From Ziziphus jujuba (taxonomy: Eukaryota > Streptophyta > Magnoliopsida > Rosales > Rhamnaceae): DNA of 64,000 nucleotides. The stretch covers positions 13,289,001 through 13,353,000 of the forward strand of contig NC_083385.1 in assembly GCF_031755915.1 (NCBI RefSeq), in the 5' to 3' direction. Made by a program: the position numbers and the translations under genes. The notes beneath the pieces are model-generated. The model did no database searches, was not told where the DNA came from, and saw only the letters and a list, made by a program, of their open reading frames with translations. Shown in pieces: positions 21,218 to 34,929 of the stretch; within the stretch, counting starts at the first letter, position 1; each line of letters begins with the position of its first letter.

Positions 21218-22653
21218 GAATTGTTAAACAAGTTTATGAATACTCTTACACAAATAATTAGGTGAATACAGTACAAATTATATTAGTTTTTTTAAAAAAA
21301 TTAAACAAATTTAGTTTAAAAAAAATAAAATACAAAATAAGGCTCAAATTAAACAAATTTATCATTCTTTAATATTTAATGTGCTCCATGGATAATTGTT
21401 TTTTTGGCAGAAAAGCTATGGATATTGATATTTGGATATTGATATTGAGTTGGCTTTGGATAAAGTGGCCTCTTTTTATTTAAAGCCACGTGTCAAGATA
21501 CAAGGACAATAGTCACGTGGACTTTGAAAAATCTTCCAACACGTTTTTTGTTTGGTTTCGGATAGGTATTAAATTGGGGATTGAAGATTTTTTAATATCT
21601 CAGATTCTAATTTCGTCAGTGAGTGCGTATATTTTAATCCTCTCCATTGCGTCAGTGCGATGGGTGGTTGCAAATTGTCATACGTCTGCACCAACATTAA
21701 TTACAAAATTTTATTATATATATAATTAATTAATAAATTGAATAAATATTTTGCTGCTTCTAGTATTATTGTTTGATTATTTACCTGCCATTGATTTTTA
21801 ATTCATGTCTAATGAACACTTTTGCCTGCCAATGAATAATTTTTCGCAGTCTAAAGCATCTATTTTTCTTTTTTTAAGCCAAACAATTATTTTCTCATTT
21901 AATCATTATGAGTTTGAATTTCGATTTTTTGAGTTTAGATTAAAAGAATAAAAACTATCTAATTTACTATATTAAATTATTATGGGTTAATTACATTTTA
22001 ATATTTTTAATTTGAAAAAATTACACTTTTAGTTTTTAAATTCAAAATATTCTAATTTAAGCTTTCAAGTTTCAATTTGTTGTACTTTCATCTAGTTAAA
22101 ATTTTGATATTGATGGTTAATTATTTCGTCATATTTAATAAATATTAAAAATACTAATCATTATAATTTAAACCCTTTAAAATATTCTATATTCTATTAT
22201 TAATTTGTAATTTTTTTTACATTAAATTTTTAGTTTTAAAATTGACTAGTAACAAATTTTAGAATTGAAAAAATTAATTAGTTTTTTAATATGTCAATTA
22301 ATTAATTTTTTCACTTGTCTTGTTTATAAATTAAAAATACTTACTTAATTTTTTTAATTTTTAAATTTTTTACTAGTTAGATTGAAAAGTGAGGTTCAAA
22401 AATGAAATAAAATATAAATTAAAGATTTGATGTGAAATATTTTTATACCAACGTACATTATACTAAAATGTAATTAATTATTTTTCTTTATGAATATTTT
22501 CGACATAGTTAAGAGTTGAAATCAAATTTCTATAATTAATATCTTACAGGATTAAAATTCAACACAAAACTACATGTCAATACTAAATTACACGCTTGCA
22601 AAAATACACATCAATTAACTATAGATATATAAGAAACTAATTAATCAACTGAC
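20775..22653. other. Intergenic spacer with conserved upstream block
   Basis: 20775-21840 is the upstream region of the 18922-20774 gene, with a (TAA)n run at ~21188-21216 and the G-box pair at 21487-21519. ~21840-22650 is AT-rich and leads into the 3' end of the 22654-24970 gene. A possible small inverted-repeat element (TTAATTACATTTTAATAT near 21985, its near-complement near 22462) lies here, but target duplications are not convincing. No gene is seen. Confidence 0.5.
21487..21519. promoter_or_regulatory. Paired G-boxes upstream of the 18922-20774 P450
   Basis: CACGTG at 21487-21492 and 21514-21519, separated by 21 nt, in a block conserved upstream of three array units (second copy context AATAGTCACGTG also at 9779-9790). 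Confidence 0.45.
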
Positions 22654-23704
22654 TTAAATAGACAAGTGAACATTGTTGATGATCGGACGGGCCTTACACA
22701 TGGCCTCCAATGGTATAGCTTTGGGCATGGTGGTCCCTTTTCCTTCAGACATGTCAATTTCCTCCTCGCTAACTCTTTCCCACTCAAAGCACTGAATCAA
22801 TGACCCTAAAGCCAAGCCAACGACACGTTGGGCCAGTCCAGAGCCAGGACACGCCCTCCTTCCAATGCCAAACGGCACTAACTTGTGCACCTTATCATAA
22901 TCTTCCTTGCCATTTTCGAATCTTTCAGGTTTAAAATTTTCTGGATCTTCCCATAGCTCAGGGTCTCTGTGTATTGCCCATGCATTGACCAATAAAATAG
23001 TGTCGCGTGGCACGTCGTAGCCGCCAACTTTGCAGTCCTCGGAAGAGAAATGAGGGACGAGCATCGGGGCAGCTGGATATAGTCGAAGAGTTTCGGAGAC
23101 GATGCTTTTGAGGTAAGGCAGTTTGGGAAGATCTACTTCATCTATCAAGTTTTGTTGACCTACATGTTCATCTAGTTCAATTCTAGCCTTTTGCAATATG
23201 TGGGGATGGTTAAGCAGATTGGCCATTGCCCATTCTAATGTTACCGAAGATGTGTCGGTTCCAGCCAATAATAATATCTGCAAATAATGAGTTTGGTTAT
23301 TTAAAAATTTATCTAAAATTTTAAAGAGATAGAATCATAGATCTGTGATTGAATATTAACGAAAAATCTAGTGTATTTTTATTTTTAATAAAATCAAGAT
23401 ATTATAATGTGATCAAATATTATGTATATACTATTACTTTGCTCGCTTTTAGTATTAACTATTTAAGAATATTATTGATGAATTATATATGAATATTAAT
23501 TGAAAATGTTTTTATTTTTATTATTAAAATTCTAATATGGGAGAGTCAATATTTTAACGCAAACTAGTTAAATTTTCATATTTCATTGAAATCTTTTTTA
23601 ATAAAAAAAAATTAAAATTTTATATATTTCTTTTTTTAACCCTATTTAGTTTAGTATATTTTTCCATCATAAATAAAGTTAGTTAACCCATCAGGTTGGA
23701 GCTC

Positions 23705-23736
<32 letters not shown>

Positions 23737-24970
23737 GAGAATAAGATCAATTTTTTACACAAGGTTTTAAATCAATTTTTAACATCAGTTTTTAAATCCT
23801 GACCGTTGATTATATCACTTATGTTAGTGTAACATAACAAATCAAAAATGCCTAATTTTAAAATAGTTGTAATGACATTATCCTTATCCAATATTATATG
23901 GTTTCAATTCCCATGCATGCATTTGTTTAAAATTCCATCTCAATCTCACATCATGTAGAACCCACATGTATGCAAAAATGGCAATAAATAAATAAATAAA
24001 AATAAAAACTACGAGTTAAAAGGGGAAAAAAAATACATTATGGAAAAAGACAAATCTTAAAAGTTCTAACCAGTACAAGCCCTTTGATTATTTGATCAGT
24101 GTAGTAGTCAGGCTGTGACTCTTGCAATGAAAGCAAATGATCAATCATTGTGTTTCTGCTCTCTATATTCCTCCGATGCTCATCAATAAGGCCTTGCAAG
24201 AACGCATCTGTCCTCTTCGCGAGCCTCCTAACCCTGTTTTCATAACCTTCACTTCCATGAATCCAATTCAAAATGGGTAAAAAATCACCTGGATTGGCAG
24301 CCCCACCATGAGCAACCGCCTCTCTTATTATCGCTCTGAATTGCCGAGCTTCCTCCTCATGTGTCACCCCATCCCCATAATATCGCTTACCGGCCCCCAT
24401 TCTCATTACGATGTTAAAGGTAAGCTCCGAAAACATGGACTTCAATTCCACCTTTGCAAAACTATGCACCGAATTACGCGAAAGCTTAAGCAGTAAGCGT
24501 TTGATTTCGTCCTTTCGAACGCCCAAGAACATGTTGAGACGACTCGACGAGAATATTTCGATGGCACCGATGCGGCGGAGGTTGCGCCAGTGATCGCCGT
24601 ATGGGGATGCAACAATTGTGGTGTTGTTGTAGCCTATGTGTTTGCCTACGAGCAGCTGTGGACGGTTTGCAAGAACAATGTCGTTCTTGGTGAAACATTC
24701 TTCAACTGCCGAAGGTGATGATACTATAACCACACGGCGGGATCCGAACCGGAGAGAGTAAATGGGACCGTATTTATGTGATAGACGGCGGAAGGTTCGA
24801 TGGACAGGGAGTTTTAAGAGATGGAGATGACCTATAATGGGAAGAGATGGTGGTCCTGGTGGGAGGTTTTTGTATGGAGTTCTAGTTGAAAGCAAGAACT
24901 TGAAAGTTATAAAGACAAGGGTGATAAAGGAAAGGCTTGTGTACAGCAAAGACAGAGTAGTGTCTTCCAT
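22654..24970 (-). CDS. CYP81-family cytochrome P450 (intact, two exons)
   Basis: Join of exon 1 (24071-24970) and exon 2 (22654-23277), 507 residues. The 793-nt intron uses a CTG|GTTAGA donor and a TTTGCAG acceptor, here followed by ATA instead of GTA. The N-terminus is four residues longer than its neighbours ([12 protein letters not shown]). The anchor is at ~8-26, and NLPPGP, WRNLRR, AGTDTSS (305-311), ETLR (362-365), PERF (417-420) and heme loop [10 protein letters not shown] with Cys 443 follow, all intact. It is more diverged from the 10898 and 18922 genes than those are from each other, and its intron lacks the W-box cluster. It should be an ER monooxygenase acting on an unknown specialised metabolite. 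Confidence 0.94.
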
Positions 24971-25931
24971 GGCACTGTTTTGCTTGGTTGATGTGGGATA
25001 GGATTTCGTCTGAGGCTATTTTGTGAGGCAGTACTGGTTGTGGCTAAGATCAACTGGTATTTATCAGTGGTTCTCTCTGGGTCCCCTGTGATGGGATTCT
25101 AGTATAAAATGTTATCCAAAATACTATACTTAAAGAGAGCGTAGTGGCAAACCTAGAATTTTCTTCTTCAATAATTCAAATTTAATTTAGATCTCTCCGT
25201 TCATTTTAAAGAAAGAAATATATATAAAAATTTGTTAAAAAAATGTGCCAATCCTGCATCTTAAAAATTGTGTCATTCATTTTTTTGTCTGGATTTTCAA
25301 ATTTATTGTCAAATAAAAATTTTTGCTACAGTACATACTATAGTAAGGCTATATATATATATATATACATATGGAGTTCTTTTACGATTAAAACCGTCCG
25401 CATATGGCTACGTTTTTATTTTTATTATTTTTACATTTTTTTTAAAATTTTTTGTTATTGTAATTTTCACTACTTGAATATTTTATGCTTCATAGCTTGA
25501 TAATTAGACAAAATCAGCTGATGTGGTGGTGATCCTACTTCACGTGATCAGTCGAATGTGACTATATATATCTAATTACGTAAGCAAGTACGTATATTTT
25601 GTTGTCTTCCGAATTCCAAATCTAATCTCTTTGTGCGGTTTGCGTCAGTGAATACGTACGTGCACTATGCCGTTTCGGTGCACCAGCACGCTTACTCATT
25701 GTGGTAAACAGAAATCATTGCCACTTTACCTCGAATGGTTGGGCATTCTGCGCTTTCTCCTCATATGTATATACATTTATATATTTAAATAAACATAGAC
25801 GTAGACAGAAACATTTTATGGAATGCTAAAGTAATACAGCTTTCCAATTCCACCACTCATTGAATTAATTTCCGCTTTCTTACATTAGTGCAATATTTGG
25901 TACATGAATTCAATCGTGTTAGGTTCTGTAG

Positions 25932-25962
<31 letters not shown>

Positions 25963-26600
25963 TATTTGTAGAAATGAGTAGGAAGTAATATTTATTTCAT
26001 TTTAAATTAAATACATTTTGATATTTTATATTTTGATTAAATAATATTGATTTAGTTGCTAAATTATTCATATTTATTATTTAAAAAGGAGTTTGAAACA
26101 AAAAAAAATTTGTAAATGATAAGAGAAATATATTATATTTTAGTCGAATTGCATATTGATATATAAATTTAAAATAATCCAATTTGAGCCTTTAATTATA
26201 ATTTATAAACTGTTTCATATTATCTAATCATCAAATTAACTCACTAACTCACTAATTTGATGGTGTCAATTAAACCTTTTTTCTCAACATAAAAAATAAA
26301 ATTCTAAAATGATATGGCAAAAAAAAAAAAAAGATAATATACCATAAAAGCTTTTGAAAAATTAGGTAGCTTTCGATGCTTTATTTATTTATTTGTTTTA
26401 CAAAGAAAGAGTTAATTGATGTCGATAACTTTTAATAATCAATTTGAGGATTAATTGAATAAATGTGAAACAATTTATAAATTGACTGTATATACTGACA
26501 CGTTTTAAATTTGAAAAGTTTAAAATCCATTACATATTACATATGCATGCAAATATAGTTGGGTAATTTAAACCAAATTTTATATGACAACGCAAAATAA
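24971..26600. other. Intergenic: upstream region of the 22654-24970 P450
   Basis: AT-rich. It contains GATAAATACC (~25058, minus), which corresponds to the TATA of paralogs, a G-box at 25541-25546, TA runs at ~25351-25367 and ~25931-25957, and the GTCAGTGAATACGTACGTGC block (~25644). No gene is seen. Confidence 0.5.
25541..25546. promoter_or_regulatory. G-box upstream of the 22654-24970 P450
   Basis: CACGTG, ~570 bp upstream of the ATG, in the context CTTCACGTGATC. It keeps the general location seen upstream of the other array members. Confidence 0.4.
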
Positions 26601-28056
26601 TTAAACTGAAGCTAACGAATCAAACTCAAAGAGTACTTTGCTCATGATCGGAGTTGCTTCAGGGCCTCCAATGGTTCAATTTTCGGCATGGTAACTCCTT
26701 TACCTTCCCTCATATCAGTTTTCTTCTCGCTGAATTTTTTTTTTTCCATTCAAAGCACTGATCAAAGACCTCAAGGTCAAGTTGAGGGGACGTTGGGCGA
26801 GTCAAACACCAGGGTATGCCCTCTTTCCAATACCAAAGGGCATTAGTTTCAATAACTCAGGCTGATCGCCTTCTACAAATCTCTCGAGCTTAAAAGTTTT
26901 TGCATCATCCCACAGTTTAGGGCCTCTATGCATAACCTATACATTAACCAGTAATAGAGTGTCACGTGGCATGTTGTATCTTCCAACGATGCAATCCTTG
27001 AATGAGTAATGTGGCACTAGCATTGGGGCCACTGGGTAGAGATGAAGGGTCTAGAGATGATGCTTTGGAGGTTAGGTAGTTTGGGAAGATCTTCTTCATT
27101 CACCATGTTTTGCTGGCCAATAATGAGCATCCGATTCGGCTTTTATCTTTTTCAAGACGATCATTACCCATTCTAATTTTAGTGAAGAGATGCCAGTCCC
27201 CCAGCTAATATCATCATCTGCTTGTCAAATAAGAATTTTGTAGGTCGTAAACCAACGAATTGGAAAATGCAAATATAATATAGGAATGTTTGTTAAAAAA
27301 AAATAATAATAAAAAAATAAAAATAAAAAAAAGACACTTGCCTCTTCACATCGGTCAGGAGGCACTCACCCTGTGTTAATTTTTCATTTCTTTGATCAAG
27401 CTTTTTAACTATTTTAAACTTTTTTAATTAATGTGTAGGACCCATTTATTGATATTTTATAAATAATAATCTCAATGGTTATTAAATTTTCTGGAGCCCT
27501 AACTTTACAAAATATATATCTATATATATAGAAACTGGTTTGTATACAGATTCGTGTTATTTAAAAATTTTCATCAATATTATTATAAAAAAGTAATATT
27601 AAAAATAATTTTTTCAAAAATCATTGTTAATATTACGATCGTTTGTACTGTAGTATTTTTATATATATATATATATATATACAATTTTGCTATTGCTATG
27701 TGAATTTTGAATGTTTATCTCATATAACGTGTATAATGTATTTTCACATTTTGTAACATGTTATCAAGAGTATAATTTGTGTAATTTTTTTTATGTCCTG
27801 TAATATGTTGAATATGCTTTGGAACATAAAAAAAAAAAGAAAAAAAGAAAAAGAAATTGTTATACGCGTTCCATAAAAAGGACTATATATATATAGTTTT
27901 CATCAGTCGGCTTGGGAGCACAATTCCAACTTTATGTGTAGCATGCCTATTAACGTTTGCAAAAAATTACTACTCATCGAATTAGAGTTTTAATTTTAAT
28001 TCATTAATTAATTTGATATAATTAACATGTGACATCTTAGCACACTCTCACCTTAT

Positions 28057-28098
<42 letters not shown>

Positions 28099-29022
28099 AT
28101 ATTATGTTTCTAATATATCATTATTCTATATATATATATATATATGAACGAATGAAAACCCTGAGTATATCTTATGAAAGTAGTATGCCTTCAATTACTT
28201 TGTGGAAGAAAATACTTTGTAGTATTAGAAGCAATTATGGATTGGATATATATAAGATTCCAAGCGAAAATTAATATCATCAAGGGTTCCAAAACTATGA
28301 TATACCACATCTTAAAACTACCAATTCTTTTCTACGTCCTATAATATATCGTGGGACATAGAAAAACATTATTAACATTCCATAAGGAGGAATATATATT
28401 GATTTGTTGCGAATATAATTCTAATTTTATGTAAAATATCTATTTATGTGATAATTGTTAAAGTTACTATTTGTCCATCTAAAATTTTAATTTTAAATTA
28501 TTAATTTACATGACATATTAAACTTATACAAATACGTACCTTCTTAATAATTTTGTGGAGGCAAGGGTTTTGCCATATTAGAAACAATTATGATTCCAAG
28601 TGAAAATAAACATTATCAAGTGTTCCAAAACTATGGTTTACCACATTTTATAGACCTCCATATACTACTATATGAACATTTAGTGTAAAAAGACAAATAA
28701 AATCATGGAAACTAGAACTTCTTTAATGTTGTTGTCATTTCTACAAATATTTTTGGAGCTAGCAAAATGAAAAAGGTATATATGCTTTAAGGCGAAGGAA
28801 AAAACAAAACAATGGGATCAATTATTTAGTTGATTGACACAATAAACCTACCAATATTAAGCCTTTGCTAATTTGGTCAGTGTAGTATTCAGGCTGTGAT
28901 TGTATTGCATGCAAAGACAGCAAATGATCAATTAATCATGGTGTTTCTACTTTTCCTTTTCCTATGCTCATCAATGAAACTTTTCAAAAAAGAATCAGCC
29001 CTATCAGCAAGGCTCCGTACGT
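26601..29022 (-). pseudogene. Old CYP81-family P450 relic
   Basis: A heavily decayed unit. Exon 2 (26601-27217) is readable in pieces: a damaged I-helix motif (LAGG instead of AGTDTSS), PHYSFKDC, an altered FKPERF region (FKLERF), and a heme loop FGIGKRAYPG in which the ligand cysteine is Tyr, followed by an in-frame TGA and several indels. The 3' end of exon 1 survives at 28852-29022 (DEHRK...SRNTMI, then [17 protein letters not shown] and a TTG|GTAGGT donor) with a small insertion that breaks the frame. The rest of exon 1 is gone. The intron has grown to ~1.6 kb and holds TA-rich low-complexity sequence. It is the oldest-looking member of the array. Confidence 0.88.
28059..28094. repeat. 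TA microsatellite
   Basis: Long (TA)n run inside the expanded intron of the relic. A second run is at ~28129-28145. Confidence 0.8.
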
Positions 29023-29099
29023 TTAATCCAAATACTAAATAAGACGACTTTAAAACAACTATACTGCTGCATTAGAAGACAAAAGAATAAAAATAAAGT

Positions 29100-29450
29100 A
29101 TGGAATGATGGCAGCATACAAAAAAATGTGTTTGTGAATGATATAATTTTATTTTAGGGAAGTGTTTTCTCTTTTATTTTGCAGATTCATAGCCATAGCT
29201 TCATCAATAATAAAGGAGGTTTTACGAACTTTATCGTTAATCTTTGCATCTAACAGTTTGACATGCAAAGTAGGAGAAACTCTAGCTCTAGGTGAGATTG
29301 ATTCAAAAAAAGAATGAAAATAAAAACCTCGAGATTCAAATAAAAATATTCCAGCATACAAACACAAATATATTCTTTTATCTTTTTAAAGTGGTATTAT
29401 AAAATCCATGCAACAATACTTTGGTTATAGATAACCTTACAAAATTAACA
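29100..29450 (-). repeat. Orphan P450 3' flank, trace of a lost array unit
   Basis: The segment with GATTCAAAAAAAGAATGAAA, then TTCAAATAAAAATATTCCAG and CCATGCAACAATACTTTGGTTATA, then ACCTTACAAA, matches the 3' flanks of the real P450 genes (compare ~2010-2140, 10600-10770, 16840-16980). Yet no exon 2 lies upstream (at higher coordinates). It therefore marks the far end of the array and a unit whose coding part was lost. A 72-codon open frame here is not a credible gene. Confidence 0.55.
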
Positions 29451-29818
29451 GGCTAGTTTCCATCCACCATTTTCTACAAAAAATTTTTAGAAGTGGAGAT
29501 ACCTTATTCATATATATATATATATATATATATATCTATATATAGGTCAAACAAAAATAAATAAATGAATAAACTATGAGTCCTAATTTAGTTAAGTCAT
29601 GGATGTTTACATATGACACGTCCGGTGCGCTATTTATGCTGCAAATAGTGGCGAAGCTGAGGATCTGCGGAAGAGAAGACCTAAGCTTTGGAAATTTTTA
29701 TGTGGCAAATAGGGGAGAATCCAAGCTTTTTTTCTTTTCTTTTTTTTTTTTTAACATTTACAATAATTTTTCCAGCACTCCAATACATCGAACCGTGAAT
29801 ATTATTTATGGGACTAAT

Positions 29819-29850
<32 letters not shown>

Positions 29851-32800
29851 AATTTAAAAATAAAATAAATTTTTAATTCAATAATTAAGAATGTAGTTAG
29901 GATAATTAGAGGAAAAGGTAATGTCTAGGCTTGTGGGTAAGGATTTTATATGGGAAGGGTAGGTGGAATTTCTTGTATTCTTTCTACATCAGACAGTAGC
30001 ATTAAAACAATATTGTTTTCTTCCCTATCTTTTGGGAATGATTAGTTATACTAATTAATCTTTTGAATATTTTTATGCATGGTAATTATTTGTGGGCCTT
30101 TACTTTGTTTAATTTTTTCGTTTTCTCTGAAGAAAAAATGGTTAGTTTACAATGACATTGAAGGATTCCTATGCATCTTGATAAGAAAATTAGAAGAAAA
30201 GAGAAAAGAGAAAATATTAAATTTATGATATTGTAAATAATTGTTGAAAAAAATTCACACTTTAAAAACAATAAGGATTGATATAACTAAAAAGATAAAA
30301 TATGTATTTCAAATATAATTGAATATTAGAGGTACCCCATTAAGAAAAGTAGAAAACCGAAAAAAGAAAAAGAAAACTGACAAAGACAGAGGCCAAAGCG
30401 CATAAAGATGGCCTTGTTACGATTCTTGAAAACTTAAATTTGCACAAATTATTATTACTTATTTTTTCCTCAAAGAAAAAGGAATTTTATTGAAATGCAG
30501 AGGGAGATCTCGAGTACGTGTGATAACCTAAATCAGTATCTCATATTTAATTGTATCCATGTTTTGCATTAATATTGAAAACTCCTAGTTTTTCACGCAG
30601 CAAACCAATCAATTGTCAGGAATTAATTTCATTATTTTATAATTAATTATATTAAATATAATTAATAATTAATGATTTCCTTTGTTGCATATATATTGTA
30701 GCCCAAGTCAATATTTGACCCAATTTGCTCTGTCAAAAGTCATATATATATATATATATATATATAAATATACTCTTCCAATTGTTAATTTATTTTCATC
30801 TCATAAAAATTAGGAAATTTACCATTGAAGAATTAAAAAACCAATTTTAAATTAAATAATAATAATATATGGCAATTGGATGATCAGAGCATAATAAATT
30901 GCCTCCTCAATGGCTTTAAAGTGACTTTCCTGAGCCACGAAAAGTGATTATTGGATGGTATGTTTATGACCTGTTTCAGGATTGACTTTTATAATCAACA
31001 GAATCAAGCTCAGATAAAAGAGGAGAAGATGAAGAGTGCCTGTCAGCAAGTAGCAGAGACGTTCACTGACATGGTTAAGTTAGCTAAAGAGCGATTAAAT
31101 TGTCTGCATTTCTATACATATATATTTATAAATTATCTTCTGCATTTTGGGATTAAATATCAGCCATGGGCTTATTTTTTTCCCGGTAGCTTTAGCAGAA
31201 AAAAAAAAAAAAAAAAAAAAGGGAGAAAAAGGGGGGCGTTTTCTAGTCTTGTGAACTCTATATGGCTAGAAGAGGCGCTTAATGGCTTAACACTCTTCTA
31301 AAAACTGAATTACTTCTTAATATGTTGCTACTCTTTTTTTTTTTTTTTTTTTAAAAAAAATGATAGCCGTTTATAGTTTACCCAAAAAAAAAAAAATTTG
31401 AAACCTATATAATATTTACTCAGGAAACCAAAAAAAAAAAAAAAAAAAAAAAAAAAAGATAGAAAAAGAGAAAGAAAAACTAGTGAGAGGGAAAGAGAGA
31501 CTAGCAAAGCAATCGTACTGGTTAAAGTTTTGTCTGGAAACTGCTGATTTATTAGTCTTTTAATGTAATCACAATTCCATCCACAAAAAATGGTTTAAAA
31601 ACCTTTTGAAGTTTCTAATTTTTTTGGCAATAATAAAACTTTATTAGCAAGAAGAATCGATCGCAGAACCTTTTAAAAGTTGTTTGGCCAGTTTTAGAAT
31701 AAAATTGGTGTCATCAAGATTTTCGCCATTATAAATGCTTTTCATTGATTTAACACTATTTCTGAAAGGAAAGGGACAGCTAGAGCGATTAAAGGTTTTA
31801 TTTCCCAAGGCGTATTGTTCCTTTTTCCCCAACCAAAAAAAAAAAAAAAAAAAAACATATGTTATCATAAGCGTGACAAGACGTGGCTTCTGCTAACTCG
31901 TTATAATTTTCCAGCTCGTTATAATTGAGGAAGCAAGGCTCGTCCTCGTTGTCATAGACTCATGCCAAAGAAATTGAAGGAACAGTTTATTGATACATTT
32001 CTTTCCTTCTTCTTTTTTTCCCTTTTTTTTAACTGATCCTTGATGAATATGTATTATAGAGAGATAGAATAGTCTTGCATGTCCTAATTAATTAGCTTTG
32101 GAGGCTCTTGCAATTGTTCACAATCAATTATTGAAAAATTAGCCGTTCGATGGCAACAGTCTACCATTACTTATTCTACAAATTGTTTAATATGAGAGGA
32201 TGTAGCGTCACTTGTTACATGAGTTGTCATCGTAGATGCTAATTAGATTAGTAGACTTTTGTGTGGGGATTTTATTAGTAAATTAATTAAATTATATATA
32301 TCATGCCATATCATTTTATGTACCCAAATTTTGATAAAAAAAAATATTGTTGACTATATTTAAAAAATATATATATATATAAAATTAATTTTTTTAAATA
32401 TTAGACTATATAAAATTATTTGAATGTTTTAACATTACAGTGAATTTTAAATAAAATTTTTTCTATTTTATTAAAATAAAATTTACTATTGATAATTATC
32501 GTATTAAAGATGAAGATTGAAATTTAAAATTTAAAAAATAATATAAATTTAATAACATACAAAAATAAATTTGTAAAAGTTTAATAATTAATAAATATAA
32601 TTTTAAATTTTATACAATTTAAAAATAAAAAAATCAAAAAATTTTTTAAAAAAATTTATGTTAATTTTCATATTTAAAATCTTATTTAGACCTCACTATT
32701 CAACTGGAAACAATATCTTGCAAAGAGCAATATAAATGCGAAAATCACGATTTCAAAAAGCACAAAATTTTGACCCGAAGTCATTATAGTGGTTCCTTAG

Positions 32801-34929
32801 AAAATATCCGGAAAAACCCTCCTGCTAGAAAACAACTGAAGGAACTAAAAAAACGACGGAAGCTAGTAACAGCATTATGCTTGACACCTGGATAAAAATA
32901 AAGCTAGAAACGCGGGAAAAAATAATTAATTTACTGAAGAAAATAATTAAGACTAATATGTCGTGTATGGGTACCATCAAATCTAATGGTTTCCATAACG
33001 ACTGTGTGAAAACCACTATTTCTTCGGTAAAAATCTAAAATATGAATCTTCCAATTATACTATCAAATAAACAAATAAATAAAAGAAAAATACCATATGA
33101 ACTAATAAGTCATCCCACTGTGAAACGAATTTCCATATACATGCAATTAAGAATCAAAATTCTACCTAATTCTCTTAATATTAATGGTCGATGTTGACAT
33201 GTTAAAGGCATCTTTCTTTATTTCGGTACCTTGATCAGCCATACATATCGATCTTTTAAATAATGAAATTGAAAAATGGTGAATTCCTTGTCTTTTAATT
33301 ATAGTTACTTCCCTTTAAAAAAAAAAAAAAAAATTGAGTAGCTACTTGAAAGCTTGGTTTTCTAAGTGATAAAAATAATCAACAGATTGGTATTTGAGAA
33401 ATCCATGAAACTTCCATCATGTATATATTTAATTGCCCCCATAACTTCCTGTCATGAAATACTACAACACAGAACTCCTTAACCCCCAAAATTTCCAAGA
33501 AATAATTGACTTTTTTTTTTTAACCTTTCGATCGAGTTCAAAAGAAACATGGACAATCTGGTTGGCTTGAATAACAGAGTTATATATGTTGCCTCATTTG
33601 AACGGCTTTGAACTTCCAACTTGTTTGCTTCACATTTTCCGTTTCTCCCATATATTAATTCCATGTTGGTCTAATTGATTGAATATATATTTCTGCTGTG
33701 TCATATATATATATATATATGAAATCCTTTTGCGAAGCGATGATTGTCTCTTTGCATAAGTATGAACATTACAACAACCTTGTAAGTCATCTAGAATATC
33801 CGTTTTCCTCTGCAAAAGGATCCTTTTTATTTCTCTTAAAATAAGTGTAGTTTTTAGGTTTCCATTTCCTGTAAGTATTCCATATCTCAAAACAAAAAGC
33901 CCTAAACAAATATCAGATCCCAAAAGAGAGATTAATTGAGAGAGAGATATATTAACAAATTGAGTCTTTCAAGTAGTGAAAACAAGGCCATTACCCACAC
34001 CCATTGGGCACCTAGATTTGGGAGAGCGCGCCAAAGATGAAGCGAATCTAAAAGCTGTATTTTAATGGATCCAATTTGGAGTTATATATAATATGAATTT
34101 CATTAAATTTTATATCAGAGAGAGGGTTAGGTGGTGAAAGGGAAACTCACAAGTAGTTGAGAATATTGGGGAATGGTTCGAATTTCTATATATGGGTTGA
34201 AGTGGCGTTGGAATCCACTTTAAAATTGCTTGATATGAACTAGACATATGGAAGGTGGGGTGTGTGTGTTTATTTTTATTTTTATTTTTATTTTATTTTG
34301 TTTGGGACGCCCAGCATGCTTCCAAGCCATTGAAAACCTCGGCTTCTTTTTTAGACGTGTAAAGTTTTACCCCACTGGGAATTTCAATAGGCATTACTGT
34401 TACCTCGTACACAAATAAACTATGTTCTTTGAAGCTCCAATTATCGGTGGATCGAATGAAAAAAAAAAAAGCCACGTTCTCCATGAATACCACCAAACTA
34501 GCTATGTATATATTACTCTTACTGTTTCACATTTTAGCAGCTTTCACTCAAATCGGCCATCATATATAAATTATATGTTCGAAAAGTAATCCTTTCTAGA
34601 CAATTCAGAAATAATTCTTAAAATGGACAATTAAATTTTTAAGTTTTTCTTAATCAAGGTGGCATGTTTATTAGTTAACAACATGTTTTTTGTGCTCCAA
34701 ATATAGTACCCTAAAGTACTCTTGGGTTAGATTCACCAAAAAATACTCTTGGCTTAGTATGCATGAAATGTACTTGTCCCCTCATGGAGGGTAGCTATTG
34801 CATTTTTTTATAGGAATTTGAGCATGTTAGTAAGAAGATGATCAACTTTTTGGTTCGTTTTAACATTTGATTGGATACATATACATATATATATATATAT
34901 ATATATATTTATTTATTTATTTAACATTG
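29451..34929. other. Gene-poor intergenic region
   Basis: I see no convincing gene in these 5.5 kb. There are TA runs (~29511-29535, ~29825-29849, ~30743-30765, ~34878-34908) and poly(A)/poly(T) tracts (~31199-31220, ~31335-31353, ~31430-31457). An open frame at 30951-31301 (116 codons) ends in poly-Lys from a poly(A) run and has no domain. Confidence 0.5.

Noticed and set aside
21982..22490. Possible small inverted-repeat transposon
   Set aside because: The ends share ~18 bp as an inverted pair, but the sequence is so AT-rich that this can arise by chance, and no clean target duplication is visible.
30951..31301. 116-codon open frame ending in poly-Lys
   Set aside because: The C-terminal part is a translated poly(A) tract, there is no domain, and no splice or promoter evidence supports it.
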